Positions 12,342-19,042 of a DNA stretch of 19,042 nucleotides are shown here, one piece after another; position 1 is the first letter of the stretch, and each line of letters begins with the position of its first letter. Under the pieces are notes generated by a model. It did no database searches, was not told the origin of the DNA, and saw only the letters and a list, made by a program, of their open reading frames with translations. The position numbers and the translations under genes are program-made. The stretch is from Actinomycetales bacterium (GTDB taxonomy: Bacteria > Actinomycetota > Actinomycetes > Actinomycetales > JAHECE01), in the NCBI GenBank assembly GCA_024641895.1, contig JAHECE010000018.1:1-19042 (forward strand), written 5' to 3'.

Positions 12342-13319
12342 GTGACGACCTCGGTCTCGATGCCTTATCGCCGGCTCGGCCGCAGCGGCCTGACCGTGTC
12401 CGCCCTCGGTCTCGGCTGCAACACCCTCGGCATCACGGTGAAGCCGGATGACGTTCCGGCCCTCGTCCGCGCTGCGCTTGAAGCCGGCATCACCCTCTTC
12501 GATACCGCCGACATCTACGGCCGAGTCCCGGGCCAGAGCGAAGAGCTACTGGGCGCGGCTCTGGGCGCGCACCGCGACGACATCGTCGTGGCCACCAAGT
12601 TCGGCATGGACGCGGGCGGCATCAATGGGCCCGACTGGGGTGCCCGCGGTTCGCGCCGCTACATCCGCCGCGCCGTCGTCGGCTCCCTCCGCCGGCTGGG
12701 GACCGACGTCATCGACCTGTACCAGATGCACGAACCGGACCCGCTCACGCCGATCGAGGAGACGCTCGCGGCCCTGGACGACCTCGTCAAGGAAGGCCTG
12801 GTGCGGTACGTCGGGTCGTCGAACTTCGCGGGCTGGCAGCTGGTCGACGCCTACTGGGTGGCACGCACCGCTCGGAGCAGCCGATTCGTCTCGGCGCAGA
12901 ACGCCTACTCGCTCCTCGATCGCAGCGCGGAAGCCGGGCTCATCCAGGCTGCCGAGCGGGCCGGAGCGGGCCTGCTGACCTACTACCCGCTCGCATCGGG
13001 CCTGCTCACGGGTAAGTACCGCCGAGGCCGCGAGGCGCCGCACGGCAGTCGGCTGGCCCGGCGGCCGGAGCGGCTCGCCGAGGCTGACTTCGATCGCATC
13101 GAGGCGTTGGAGGCGGTGGCGGGGGAGCGGGGCCTCTCGCTGCTGACGCTTGCGCTCGGCGGCATCGCGGCGCAGCCGGGAGTCTCGTCCGTCATCGCGG
13201 GCGCACGAACACCCGATCAGGTCCGACAGAACGCGGCCGCGATCTCCTGGGTGCCCTCGAGCGCCGACCTGGCGGCGATCGATGCGGCTGCGCCCGGCCC
13301 GCGGGTTCGAACCACCTAG
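12342..13319 (+). CDS. Aldo/keto reductase
   Basis: A 325-residue NADPH-dependent oxidoreductase of the aldo/keto reductase superfamily, with a TIM-barrel fold and a cytosolic location. The catalytic tetrad is complete: D54 and Y59 in FDTADIYG, K86 in ATKFG and H130 in YQMHEPD. The N-terminal MPYRRLGRSGLTVSALGLG and the cofactor-binding PLASGLLTGKY and SVIAGARTPDQVRQN blocks are typical. It resembles the YajO/IolS-type group, but the natural substrate cannot be read from sequence. The GTG at 12342 is favoured by the leaderless -10. The ATG at 12360 is an alternative that begins at the conserved MPYRRLG. It is divergent from rbpA, and the intervening region is shared by both promoters. It stands alone before a convergent repeat region. 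Confidence 0.9.
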   Translation: MTTSVSMPYRRLGRSGLTVSALGLGCNTLGITVKPDDVPALVRAALEAGITLFDTADIYGRVPGQSEELLGAALGAHRDDIVVATKFGMDAGGINGPDWGARGSRRYIRRAVVGSLRRLGTDVIDLYQMHEPDPLTPIEETLAALDDLVKEGLVRYVGSSNFAGWQLVDAYWVARTARSSRFVSAQNAYSLLDRSAEAGLIQAAERAGAGLLTYYPLASGLLTGKYRRGREAPHGSRLARRPERLAEADFDRIEALEAVAGERGLSLLTLALGGIAAQPGVSSVIAGARTPDQVRQNAAAISWVPSSADLAAIDAAAPGPRVRTT

Positions 13320-13355
13320 GAGCACGGCACCGTCGTTATGTCACACCCGCAGGCG

Positions 13356-13521
13356 GCCGATCGCAGAACTCGCGGCCAGCCCAGGGCCTCGACACCTGCG
13401 AACCGGGGCCGATTTCGGCCTGCCGGGGCCTCGACACCTGCGAACCGGGGCCGATTTCGGAGTGCGTCCGCCCGATATCGCAGAGCTCGACGCAGACCGG
13501 CCCGATATCGCAGAGCTCGAC
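13356..13521. repeat. Intergenic repeat cluster: related ~20-bp motifs in both orientations
   Basis: Two exact 35-bp direct repeats (13384-13418 and 13426-13460, period 42) each contain TCGACACCTGCGAACCGGG. Two exact 22-bp repeats (13470-13491 and 13500-13521, period 30) contain, on the minus strand, TCGAGCTCTGCGATATCGGG. A degenerate copy of the latter sits at 13356-13373. All five share TCGA-N3-CTGCGA-N4-GGG or a close variant, so this is one motif family in opposite orientations. The cluster lies between two convergent genes, as REP/BIME-type elements often do. No gene is present at 13320-13578. Confidence 0.75.
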
Positions 13522-13578
13522 CGAACGAAAGCCCGCCGAGACTGCGTTCTTCGACGCCCGACGCCGGTCCTCCCGACG

Positions 13579-14865
13579 TCAGTGCGCGAGCGGCGCGGAC
13601 GTGCGGCGTGGGCGGATCCGGACCCGCTCGATCGCCCGCGCGCTCAGCTCGACCACTTCGAACGTGTGCCCGGCGACGATCACGCTCTCCCCGGAAGCGA
13701 CCGGCATCCGCCCGAGGCGGTCGAGGATCATGCCTGCAAGGGTCGTGTAGGCGCCACCGGCCGGTACGTCGAGGACGCCGAGGTCCTCCAGGTCGTGGAC
13801 CGGGAAGTGACCGGGCGCGAGTATTGCCCCGTCCGATTCGGTGACCACCTCCAGGACGTCGCGGTCGGTCTCGTCGTAGATCTCGCCGACGATCTCCTCC
13901 ACCAGATCTTCGACGCTCACCAGCCCCACCGCGGCCCCGTACTCGTCGAGCACGATCGCGAGCTGGACGTGGCGGCGTTGCAGCTCGGACAGCACCGGGA
14001 GCACCCGGGCACCTTCGGGAAAGAGCGTGGGCGGAGAACCCAGGCTCGAGACCGGCCGCTCCGGTTGACCCACGAGGTCACGCAGATGCACCACGCGGGT
14101 CACCCGGTCCAGGTCCGAGCCCACGGCTACGGGCGCTCGGGTGTGCCCGCTGGCCACGAGCGCCTCGAGCGCCGCGGGCGCGCCCTGGGCAGCGTCGAGG
14201 ACGAACACCGCCGGGCGGGGACGCATGACGTCCCGCAGGCGCCGCTCGGCGATCTCGAACGCGCCCGCGATCACCTCTCGCTGGTGCTTGCTCAGGGTGT
14301 CTTGTGCGGCAACCATCAGCTCGAGCTCCTCGGTACTGACCTGCTCTCGCGGTTCATGCGGGTCAACGCCCGCGAGACGGACGACGGCGTTCGTCGAGAC
14401 GCCCAGGAGCCAGACGACCGGACGCGCCAATGCGGAGAATGCTGCGAGGGGTTTGGCTGCGACCAGGGCCCACCGCTCCGCCCGGTGCATGGCGATGCGC
14501 TTGGGCGCCAGCTCGCCGAGCACGAGAGTCACGTAGGAGAGCACGATCGTGACCAGGACTACGGCGGCGGCGTCGGCTGCGACGCCCAGGAACCCGAAGG
14601 CCTCGCGAAGCGGCGCGGCCAGCGTCACGGCGGCGGAGGCCGAGGCGAGGAAGCCAGCCAGGGTGATTCCCACCTGGATGGTGGAAAGGTACCGGTTGGG
14701 ATCTCGCGCCAGCTGCACGAGCTGGACACCGGCGCCGGATCGTTGTTCCAACCGATGCAGCTGCCCGCTGCGGAGCGAGACCATCGCCATCTCGGTGCCG
14801 GAGAGGGCCGCGTTGACGAGCACCAGGAAGAAGATGAGGCCGATCTGGACCCACATGCCGGTCAC
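13579..14865 (-). CDS. CNNM/CBS-domain membrane protein (HlyC/CorC family)
   Basis: A 428-residue membrane protein. The N-terminal DUF21/CNNM transmembrane domain (about residues 1-190) starts WVQIGLIFFLVLVNAALSGTE and includes the conserved PNRYLSTIQVGITLAGFLAS and LGELAPKRIAM. A cytosolic CBS-domain pair follows (about 205-330, with RDVMRPRPAVFVLDA and VLDEYGAAVGLVSVEDLVEEIVGEI). The C-terminal CorC/HlyC domain (about 345-420) includes GGAYTTLAGMILDRLGRMP. Relatives are linked to Mg2+ or Co2+ efflux; the old name hemolysin is misleading. The GTG at 14865 keeps the usual short N-terminus, while ATG 14856 has AGGGA 11 bases upstream. Convergent with the aldo/keto reductase. Confidence 0.9.
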   Translation of the reverse strand: MTGMWVQIGLIFFLVLVNAALSGTEMAMVSLRSGQLHRLEQRSGAGVQLVQLARDPNRYLSTIQVGITLAGFLASASAAVTLAAPLREAFGFLGVAADAAAVVLVTIVLSYVTLVLGELAPKRIAMHRAERWALVAAKPLAAFSALARPVVWLLGVSTNAVVRLAGVDPHEPREQVSTEELELMVAAQDTLSKHQREVIAGAFEIAERRLRDVMRPRPAVFVLDAAQGAPAALEALVASGHTRAPVAVGSDLDRVTRVVHLRDLVGQPERPVSSLGSPPTLFPEGARVLPVLSELQRRHVQLAIVLDEYGAAVGLVSVEDLVEEIVGEIYDETDRDVLEVVTESDGAILAPGHFPVHDLEDLGVLDVPAGGAYTTLAGMILDRLGRMPVASGESVIVAGHTFEVVELSARAIERVRIRPRRTSAPLAH

Positions 14866-14904
14866 GGTCCCTGAGGTCGTCGGTCCGGGCGCGTCACGCT
14901 CGTC

Positions 14905-14910
14905 ATGCTA
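14905..14910 (-). promoter_or_regulatory. -10 element of the CNNM/CBS gene
   Basis: On the minus strand TAGCAT fits TANNNT. Transcription would start near 14898 and give a leader of about 33 bases containing AGGGA (14872-14868). No convincing -35 is seen. Confidence 0.4.
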
Positions 14911-15271
14911 ACGACGACTTCGCCCCGGGCCAGCGCGACCCGGCGCGAGGTGGACGGGACGCGGGCAAGCGCCCGACGTCAGGGTCGTCGTCGACGTTCG
15001 CAGACCTTGCGCGCACCGATAATGCACATTATGTCACTCAGCCGCTTCGAGCACGCTCAACGTCGCACTCGCCGGGAACAGGAAGCCCAGCGGCGCAGTG
15101 TCCCCTGCGAGCGACTCCACACCCCGAGCGACACCTTCGTGCAGCGGTACGCCACCCGGAGACACGGACCGCCTCGTTCAGCGGCACGCGGACGGGGCGA
15201 TTCGTGGCGCTCGACGGGCCGGAGGCCGCGCGCCCGATCCCGCCGGTGTCGTTGGACGTGCCACCGGATGA
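14911..15271. other. Gene-free region between CNNM/CBS gene and pentapeptide gene
   Basis: These 361 bases hold no gene I can support. The longest plus-strand frame (14905-15282) is Arg-rich and motif-free. A minus-strand frame of 43 codons (15034-15165) reads like ordinary protein but has AT-rich third positions for this genome and no start signal. The notable element is the AT-rich palindrome at 15019-15032. The region may be a remnant of a lost gene. Confidence 0.6.
15019..15032. promoter_or_regulatory. AT-rich palindrome ATAATG-CA-CATTAT, candidate operator
   Basis: A perfect 6-bp inverted repeat around CA, with ten of 14 bases A or T, in DNA of over 70 percent GC. Both arms also contain -10-like hexamers (GATAAT on the plus strand, CATAAT on the minus strand). 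It looks like a dimeric repressor site overlapping a promoter, but no clear gene starts beside it. It is not an exact match to a Zur, Fur or LexA box as I know them. Confidence 0.45.
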
Positions 15272-15892
15272 TCACCCGATGACGATGTCGAAAGCCTCCA
15301 GGAGGCTCAGGGCGCCTGCGGCCGAGAACCTGGCGCCGGCGAGCCTGTTCTGCCGCGGGTCGAGCGTCACGTTCAGGGCACCCACGAGGTCCGCCCCGCG
15401 CAGGTCGCTGCGGTGGAACGTGGCCCCGGCGAGATCCGACCCGGTGAAGTCGACCCCGCGCAGCACGGCCTCGGTGAAGTCGACCTCGCGCAGGGAGCAG
15501 TCCCGGAACACGGAGCCGGTGACGTCGATCCCCTGGAAGCTGCCGAGGTCGAGTCGGCACGCCGCGAACGAGAACGGCACCCGCGCGATCAGAGACCCTT
15601 CGGCGCCCGTCCACGCAACCCCCACCGCCCGGCACCGCGTGAACCTGCACTCGACGAACCGGCAGTCGAGGAACCTCGCCAGGCTCAGGTCGCAGTCGAC
15701 GACGTCGCAGTCGCGCAGAACGACCCGTCGCAAGGTGGCCGATGCCATGTCGCACTCACGGAGCGTGACTTCTTCGAGCTCGAGGTCCTGGAGCTCGCCG
15801 GCACCACGCGGGTCTTCACCGACGCGGAGCGAGGCGAGCTCGACGCCGCCGAGGTACGACGCTCCACCGAGCCGTTCCGAAAAGGTCGCCAC
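15272..15892 (-). CDS. Pentapeptide repeat protein
   Basis: A 206-residue protein built mainly of pentapeptide repeats (A/C-D/x-L/F-x-x), which fold as a right-handed quadrilateral beta-helix. A short N-terminal region (about residues 1-40) is followed by repeats rich in cysteine and aspartate, such as LRECDMASATLRRVVLRDCD and CRFVECRFTRCRAVGV. A central break is followed by FRDCSLREVDFTEAVLRGVD and SDLRGADLVGAL. Some relatives (Qnr, MfpA) mimic DNA and protect gyrase, but most have no known role and nothing here shows gyrase binding. The GTG at 15892 lies 6 bases after a TACTGT -10, with no Shine-Dalgarno sequence. It sits 52 bases after the MBL-fold gene, in the same direction. Confidence 0.88.
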   Translation of the reverse strand: MATFSERLGGASYLGGVELASLRVGEDPRGAGELQDLELEEVTLRECDMASATLRRVVLRDCDVVDCDLSLARFLDCRFVECRFTRCRAVGVAWTGAEGSLIARVPFSFAACRLDLGSFQGIDVTGSVFRDCSLREVDFTEAVLRGVDFTGSDLAGATFHRSDLRGADLVGALNVTLDPRQNRLAGARFSAAGALSLLEAFDIVIG

Positions 15893-15898
15893 GCATCG

Positions 15899-15904
15899 AC
15901 AGTA
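15899..15904 (-). promoter_or_regulatory. -10 element of pentapeptide repeat gene (leaderless)
   Basis: On the minus strand TACTGT fits TANNNT and ends 6 bases before the GTG at 15892, so this gene can be transcribed separately from the upstream pyc-MBL unit. No -35 hexamer is clear. Confidence 0.5.
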
Positions 15905-15944
15905 GCCAGGTGGCGCGCCCACTCCCCCACTCCCGCCCGAGCGG

Positions 15945-16619
15945 TCAGCCGAGCGTGACCTGATCGCCGTCGGCCCACGGCTGGTACGCCGACGGCCCGA
16001 TCCCGACTCCGTCCGGTCCGAGCTGGCGGCCGACGAGAGCGAGCCCGAAGGCTGACGCGACGCCGTCGTGGATGGGCAGGGCCCGGGCGGGCGCAACGGC
16101 GCGGACGTAGTCGATGACTTCCGCCAGCTTGAGCCACGGCGCCGTCACCGGCAGCAGCAGCGTCTCGACGGAGTGCGGGGGCACGGTCAAGGCATCGCCC
16201 GGGTGCAGCACCGTTCCATCGATGACATAACCGGCGTTGCGGACACGTGGGACGTCGGGGTGGATGATCGCGTGCCACTCCCCCACGACCTCGACGTCGA
16301 AGCCGGCGACGACGAATCGGTCACCCGGGCGAACCACGTGCACCTGGTCCCGAGGGCCGCCCAGAAGCTCGGCCACGCCCTCCGGTGCATAGACCTGCAG
16401 GTCGGGATCTGCTTCGAGCGCAGCCCGCACGCGAGCCTGGTCGAGGTGATCCGGATGCTGGTGCGTGACGAGCGCGACGCGCGCGCCGTCCAGCGCGTCC
16501 GGGGCGCTCAGGACGCCCGGGTCGATCACCAGCCTCGTGCCGGCACGTTCGACCCGCACGCAGGAGTGACCGAGCTTGGTCGCGGTCAGGGGTGCCGCCA
16601 GGCGATCCGCACCGGTCAC
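15945..16619 (-). CDS. Metallo-beta-lactamase-fold hydrolase (UlaG/UPF0173-like)
   Basis: A 224-residue protein with the metallo-beta-lactamase fold. The metal motif HxHxDH is intact as THQHPDHLD (H53, H55, D57, H58). Later ligand candidates are the His in GEWHAIIH, the Asp in VLHPGDAL and the His in ALPIHDG. The opening TKLGHSCVRVERAGTRLVIDPG is typical of the UlaG/UPF0173-like group of MBL proteins, which includes L-ascorbate-6-phosphate lactonases and uncharacterised hydrolases. The substrate is unknown. The GTG at 16619 overlaps the pyruvate carboxylase stop by 4 bases (GTGA), so the two are very likely one operon with coupled translation. No signal peptide is present. Confidence 0.88.
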   Translation of the reverse strand: MTGADRLAAPLTATKLGHSCVRVERAGTRLVIDPGVLSAPDALDGARVALVTHQHPDHLDQARVRAALEADPDLQVYAPEGVAELLGGPRDQVHVVRPGDRFVVAGFDVEVVGEWHAIIHPDVPRVRNAGYVIDGTVLHPGDALTVPPHSVETLLLPVTAPWLKLAEVIDYVRAVAPARALPIHDGVASAFGLALVGRQLGPDGVGIGPSAYQPWADGDQVTLG

Positions 16620-19042
16620 GAGATCACCAGCACGAGGTCTCCGGCTTCCACCTGTCGCGGCGTGGCCGACACCAGACGCTGGACGGTACCCGCGACCGGC
16701 GCAGCGATCGCGGACTCCATCTTCATCGCCTCGATCGTCGCCACGGTCTGCCCGACCGCAACACTGACGCCCGACTCGACCGCCGGCGTGACGACACCAG
16801 CGAACGGCGCGGCAACCTGGCCCTTGACGGACGGGTCCGCCCGCTCCGCGGTGACCTTCACCACGGACACGCTCGTGTCACGGACCTCGACCGGGCGCGG
16901 TCGCCCGTTCAGGCTCGTCATGACGGTGCGCATACCGCGATCGTCCGCGTCCGAGATCGCCTCGAGCGAGAGGAGCAACCGGACACCCCGCCCGAGCTGG
17001 ACCTGCGACTCCTTACCGCTCAGCCCGAACAGGTAGTCCGGCGTCGAGATGACGCTGACGTCGCCGTAGGCCGCCCGGGTCTTGGCCAGGGTCGCCGTCG
17101 GTCCGGGGAACAGCAGGCGGTTCAGTCGATCGCGCCTCTCGGCGTGCGAGCCCGCCAACGCCACCCTGTCCGCGGCGGTGAGATCGGTCGCGGCCTTCTT
17201 GACGGTGCGGCCGGCGAGGGCTCGGGAGCGGAAGGGCTCGGGCCACCCGCCGGGTGGATCCCCGAGCTCTCCCGCGAGGAAGGCGAGCACCGAGTCCGGC
17301 AGGTCGTAGTCCTCGGGATGCTCGGCGAACTCGGCCGGGTCCGCGCCGAGGGCGACAAGCTGGAGCGCAAGGTCGCCGACCGCCTTGCTCGACGGCGTCA
17401 CCTTGACCAGTCGCCCGAGGATCCGGTCCGCGGCGGCGTACATCCGTTCGATCTCCTCGAAGCGGGACCCTAGTCCGAGAGAGATCGCCTGCTGGCGCAG
17501 GTTGGAGAGCTGGCCGCCGGGGATCTCGTGCTCGTACACCCGGCCCGTCGGCGACGGGAGCCCGGACTCGAACGGCTGGTAGACCCGGCGGACCGCCGCC
17601 CAGTACGGCTCGAGGTCGCATGCCGCAGCCAGCGAGATCCCCGTGTCCCGTTCGGTGTGCTCGAGAGCCGCCACCAGAGCGGACATCGGAGGCTGGCTCG
17701 TCGTGCCTGCCATCGATGCGCTCGCGACGTCGACGGCGTCCACGCCTGCGTCGACCGCGGCGAGCAGGGTGGCGAGCTGCCCGCCGGGGGTGTCGTGGGT
17801 GTGGAGGTGCACGGGGAGGTCGAACCGATCGCGCAGGGCGGTCACGAGCAGGTGCGCGGCAGCAGGCCGGAGAAGCCCCGCCATGTCCTTGATCGCCAGC
17901 ACGTGCGCCCCGGCCGCGACGATCCGGTCGGCCAGTCGTAGGTAGTAGTCGAGGGTGTAGAGCTCTTCGGTCGGGTCGAGGAGGTTCGCGGTGTAGCAGA
18001 GCGCCACCTCGGCGACCGAGACCCCCGTCTCCCGGACTGCCCTGATGGCAGGTTCCATCTGGCTGACGTCGTTGAGGGCGTCGAAGATACGGAAGATGTC
18101 GATCCCGGTCTCGGCGGCCTCCCTCACGAACGCGTTCGTCACCTCCACCGGGTAGGGCGTGTAGCCGACCGTGTTCCGACCCCGCAGGAGCATCTGCAGC
18201 GCGAGGTTCGGCATCGCGTGCCGTAGCGCCGCCAGCCGTTGCCAGGGGTCCTCGCCGAGGAAGCGGAGGGCCACGTCATAGGTGGCCCCGCCCCAGGCCT
18301 CCACGCTCAGCAGCTGCGGCGTCATGCGCGCCACGTGGGGACCCACGGCGAGCAGGTCGTAGGTACGCACGCGGGTGGCCAGCAACGACTGGTGCGCGTC
18401 GCGGAACGTCGTCTCGGTGACCGCCACCGAGCGCTGCTCACGCAGCGCGGCAGCGAAGCCGACCGGTCCGAGCTCGCGCAGCCGCTGACGAGAACCGTCC
18501 GGCGGCACCGTGGTGAGGTCGATCGCGGGCAGGACCGCCGCCGGCAGGACGAGGTCGGCCGGCCTGGGGCCGTTCGGCCGGTTGACCGTCACCTCCGCGA
18601 GGTAGGTGAGCAGCTTGCTGGCCCGGTCGGCGCTCTCGCGGGCCGTGACCAGACCGGGACGCTCGTCGATGAACGACGTGGAGAGGTTCCCGGCCACGAA
18701 GTCGGGGTCGTCGAGCACCGCCTGCAGGAACGACATGTTGGTGCGCACGCCGCGGATCCGGTACTCCGCCAGCGCACGGCGGGCTCTCGCCACCGCCGTC
18801 GGGAAGTCGTGGCCGCGGCAGGTGAGCTTGACCAGCATCGAGTCGAAGTGGGCCGTGATCTCGGCGCCCGCGAACGCCGTCGCGCCGTCGAGCCGGATAC
18901 CGGCGCCGCCCGGGGACCGGTAGGCCGTGATCCGGCCGAGGTCGGGCCGGAAGCCGTTGGCCGGGTCCTCGGTGGTGATGCGGCACTGCAAGGCTGCGCC
19001 GCGCACGCGGAGAGTCTCCTGCGAGATCCCGATCTGGGCCAG
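16616..19042 (-). CDS. pyc: Pyruvate carboxylase (5' end outside window)
   Basis: The biotin enzyme that carboxylates pyruvate to oxaloacetate, feeding the TCA cycle. The last 808 codons are visible of a usual length of about 1,120-1,150. In order: the end of the biotin carboxylase domain (RITTEDPANGFRPDLGRITAY, GHDFPTAVARARRALAE), and the carboxyltransferase domain (EAWGGATYDVALRFLGEDPW, RGRNTVGYTPYP, the carbamylated-Lys segment AIKDMAGLL, and HTHDTPGGQLA). Then come the central allosteric/PYC_OADA region and the C-terminal biotinyl domain with EAMKMES, whose biotinylated lysine is codon 16723-16721. The frame is open to the window edge. The stop overlaps the MBL-fold gene. No frameshift or lost key residue is seen. 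Confidence 0.95.
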   Translation of the reverse strand: MAQIGISQETLRVRGAALQCRITTEDPANGFRPDLGRITAYRSPGGAGIRLDGATAFAGAEITAHFDSMLVKLTCRGHDFPTAVARARRALAEYRIRGVRTNMSFLQAVLDDPDFVAGNLSTSFIDERPGLVTARESADRASKLLTYLAEVTVNRPNGPRPADLVLPAAVLPAIDLTTVPPDGSRQRLRELGPVGFAAALREQRSVAVTETTFRDAHQSLLATRVRTYDLLAVGPHVARMTPQLLSVEAWGGATYDVALRFLGEDPWQRLAALRHAMPNLALQMLLRGRNTVGYTPYPVEVTNAFVREAAETGIDIFRIFDALNDVSQMEPAIRAVRETGVSVAEVALCYTANLLDPTEELYTLDYYLRLADRIVAAGAHVLAIKDMAGLLRPAAAHLLVTALRDRFDLPVHLHTHDTPGGQLATLLAAVDAGVDAVDVASASMAGTTSQPPMSALVAALEHTERDTGISLAAACDLEPYWAAVRRVYQPFESGLPSPTGRVYEHEIPGGQLSNLRQQAISLGLGSRFEEIERMYAAADRILGRLVKVTPSSKAVGDLALQLVALGADPAEFAEHPEDYDLPDSVLAFLAGELGDPPGGWPEPFRSRALAGRTVKKAATDLTAADRVALAGSHAERRDRLNRLLFPGPTATLAKTRAAYGDVSVISTPDYLFGLSGKESQVQLGRGVRLLLSLEAISDADDRGMRTVMTSLNGRPRPVEVRDTSVSVVKVTAERADPSVKGQVAAPFAGVVTPAVESGVSVAVGQTVATIEAMKMESAIAAPVAGTVQRLVSATPRQVEAGDLVLVIS

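Noticed and set aside
13356..13521. Repeat cluster considered as a CRISPR array
   Set aside because: Spacing between exact copies is only 7-8 bases, there are two unit types in opposite orientations, and no cas genes are present.
13150..14874. 574-codon plus-strand frame antisense to the CNNM/CBS gene
   Set aside because: The minus strand encodes a complete CNNM-CBS-CorC protein. The plus frame has antisense composition and runs through the repeat cluster.
15034..15165. 43-codon minus-strand frame beginning VSPGGVPLHEG
   Set aside because: The amino-acid composition looks protein-like, but third-position GC (about 70 percent) is below that of the neighbouring genes, there is no start signal, and no family is recognised. 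It could be a gene remnant.

Overview
The window is high-GC DNA (over 70 percent by eye) from an actinobacterium, most likely a member of the Micrococcales such as Cellulomonas or a relative. That placement is an inference. It rests on the GC-rich codon use, the frequent GTG starts, the pafB-pafC-tatA-tatC-helY gene order shared with mycobacteria and other actinobacteria, the RbpA gene, and the polyprenol-phosphate mannose synthase. The genes are nearly all chromosomal housekeeping genes. I see no phage, transposase, CRISPR array, tRNA or rRNA.

Layout. (1) Bases 1-962 hold the 3' end of hisG (histidine biosynthesis) and a small membrane protein with a PH-like domain. (2) Bases 929-2324, minus strand, hold a DUF3866 protein followed by a small single-span membrane protein. 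(3) Bases 2357-8679 are a plus-strand run: pafB and pafC (WYL transcription activators of the actinobacterial DNA-damage response), an uncharacterised TM/coiled-coil protein, tatA and tatC (twin-arginine export), and helY (Ski2/Mtr4-like helicase). (4) Bases 8680-9326 have no recognisable gene but contain strong hairpins, TTGAC direct repeats, a near-consensus promoter and a nested RNA fold. (5) Bases 9327-11752 are lnt and ppm (lipoprotein N-acylation and polyprenol-phosphate mannose synthesis). (6) After a strong hairpin terminator, the minus-strand rbpA has a sigma-R/SigH-like promoter. (7) An aldo/keto reductase runs to 13319. (8) A convergent gap holds related short repeats in both orientations. 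(9) Minus-strand genes follow: a CNNM/CBS-domain membrane protein, a pentapeptide-repeat protein, a metallo-beta-lactamase-fold protein, and pyruvate carboxylase, whose 5' end lies outside the window.

How the genes work together. lnt and ppm overlap by 4 bp and serve cell-envelope lipid and lipoprotein modification. tatA and tatC form the export channel. PafBC and RbpA both act on RNA polymerase. In mycobacteria RbpA helps the housekeeping sigma factor open promoters with weak -35 elements.

The most striking cross-cutting pattern is that six starts (DUF3866, pafB, the 110-aa protein at 4303, lnt, the aldo/keto reductase and the pentapeptide protein) are GTG codons lying 5-7 bases after a TANNNT -10 hexamer, which predicts leaderless mRNAs. 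The best candidates for something new are the structured region upstream of lnt, the inverted/direct repeat cluster at 13356-13521, and the isolated AT-rich palindrome at 15019-15032.
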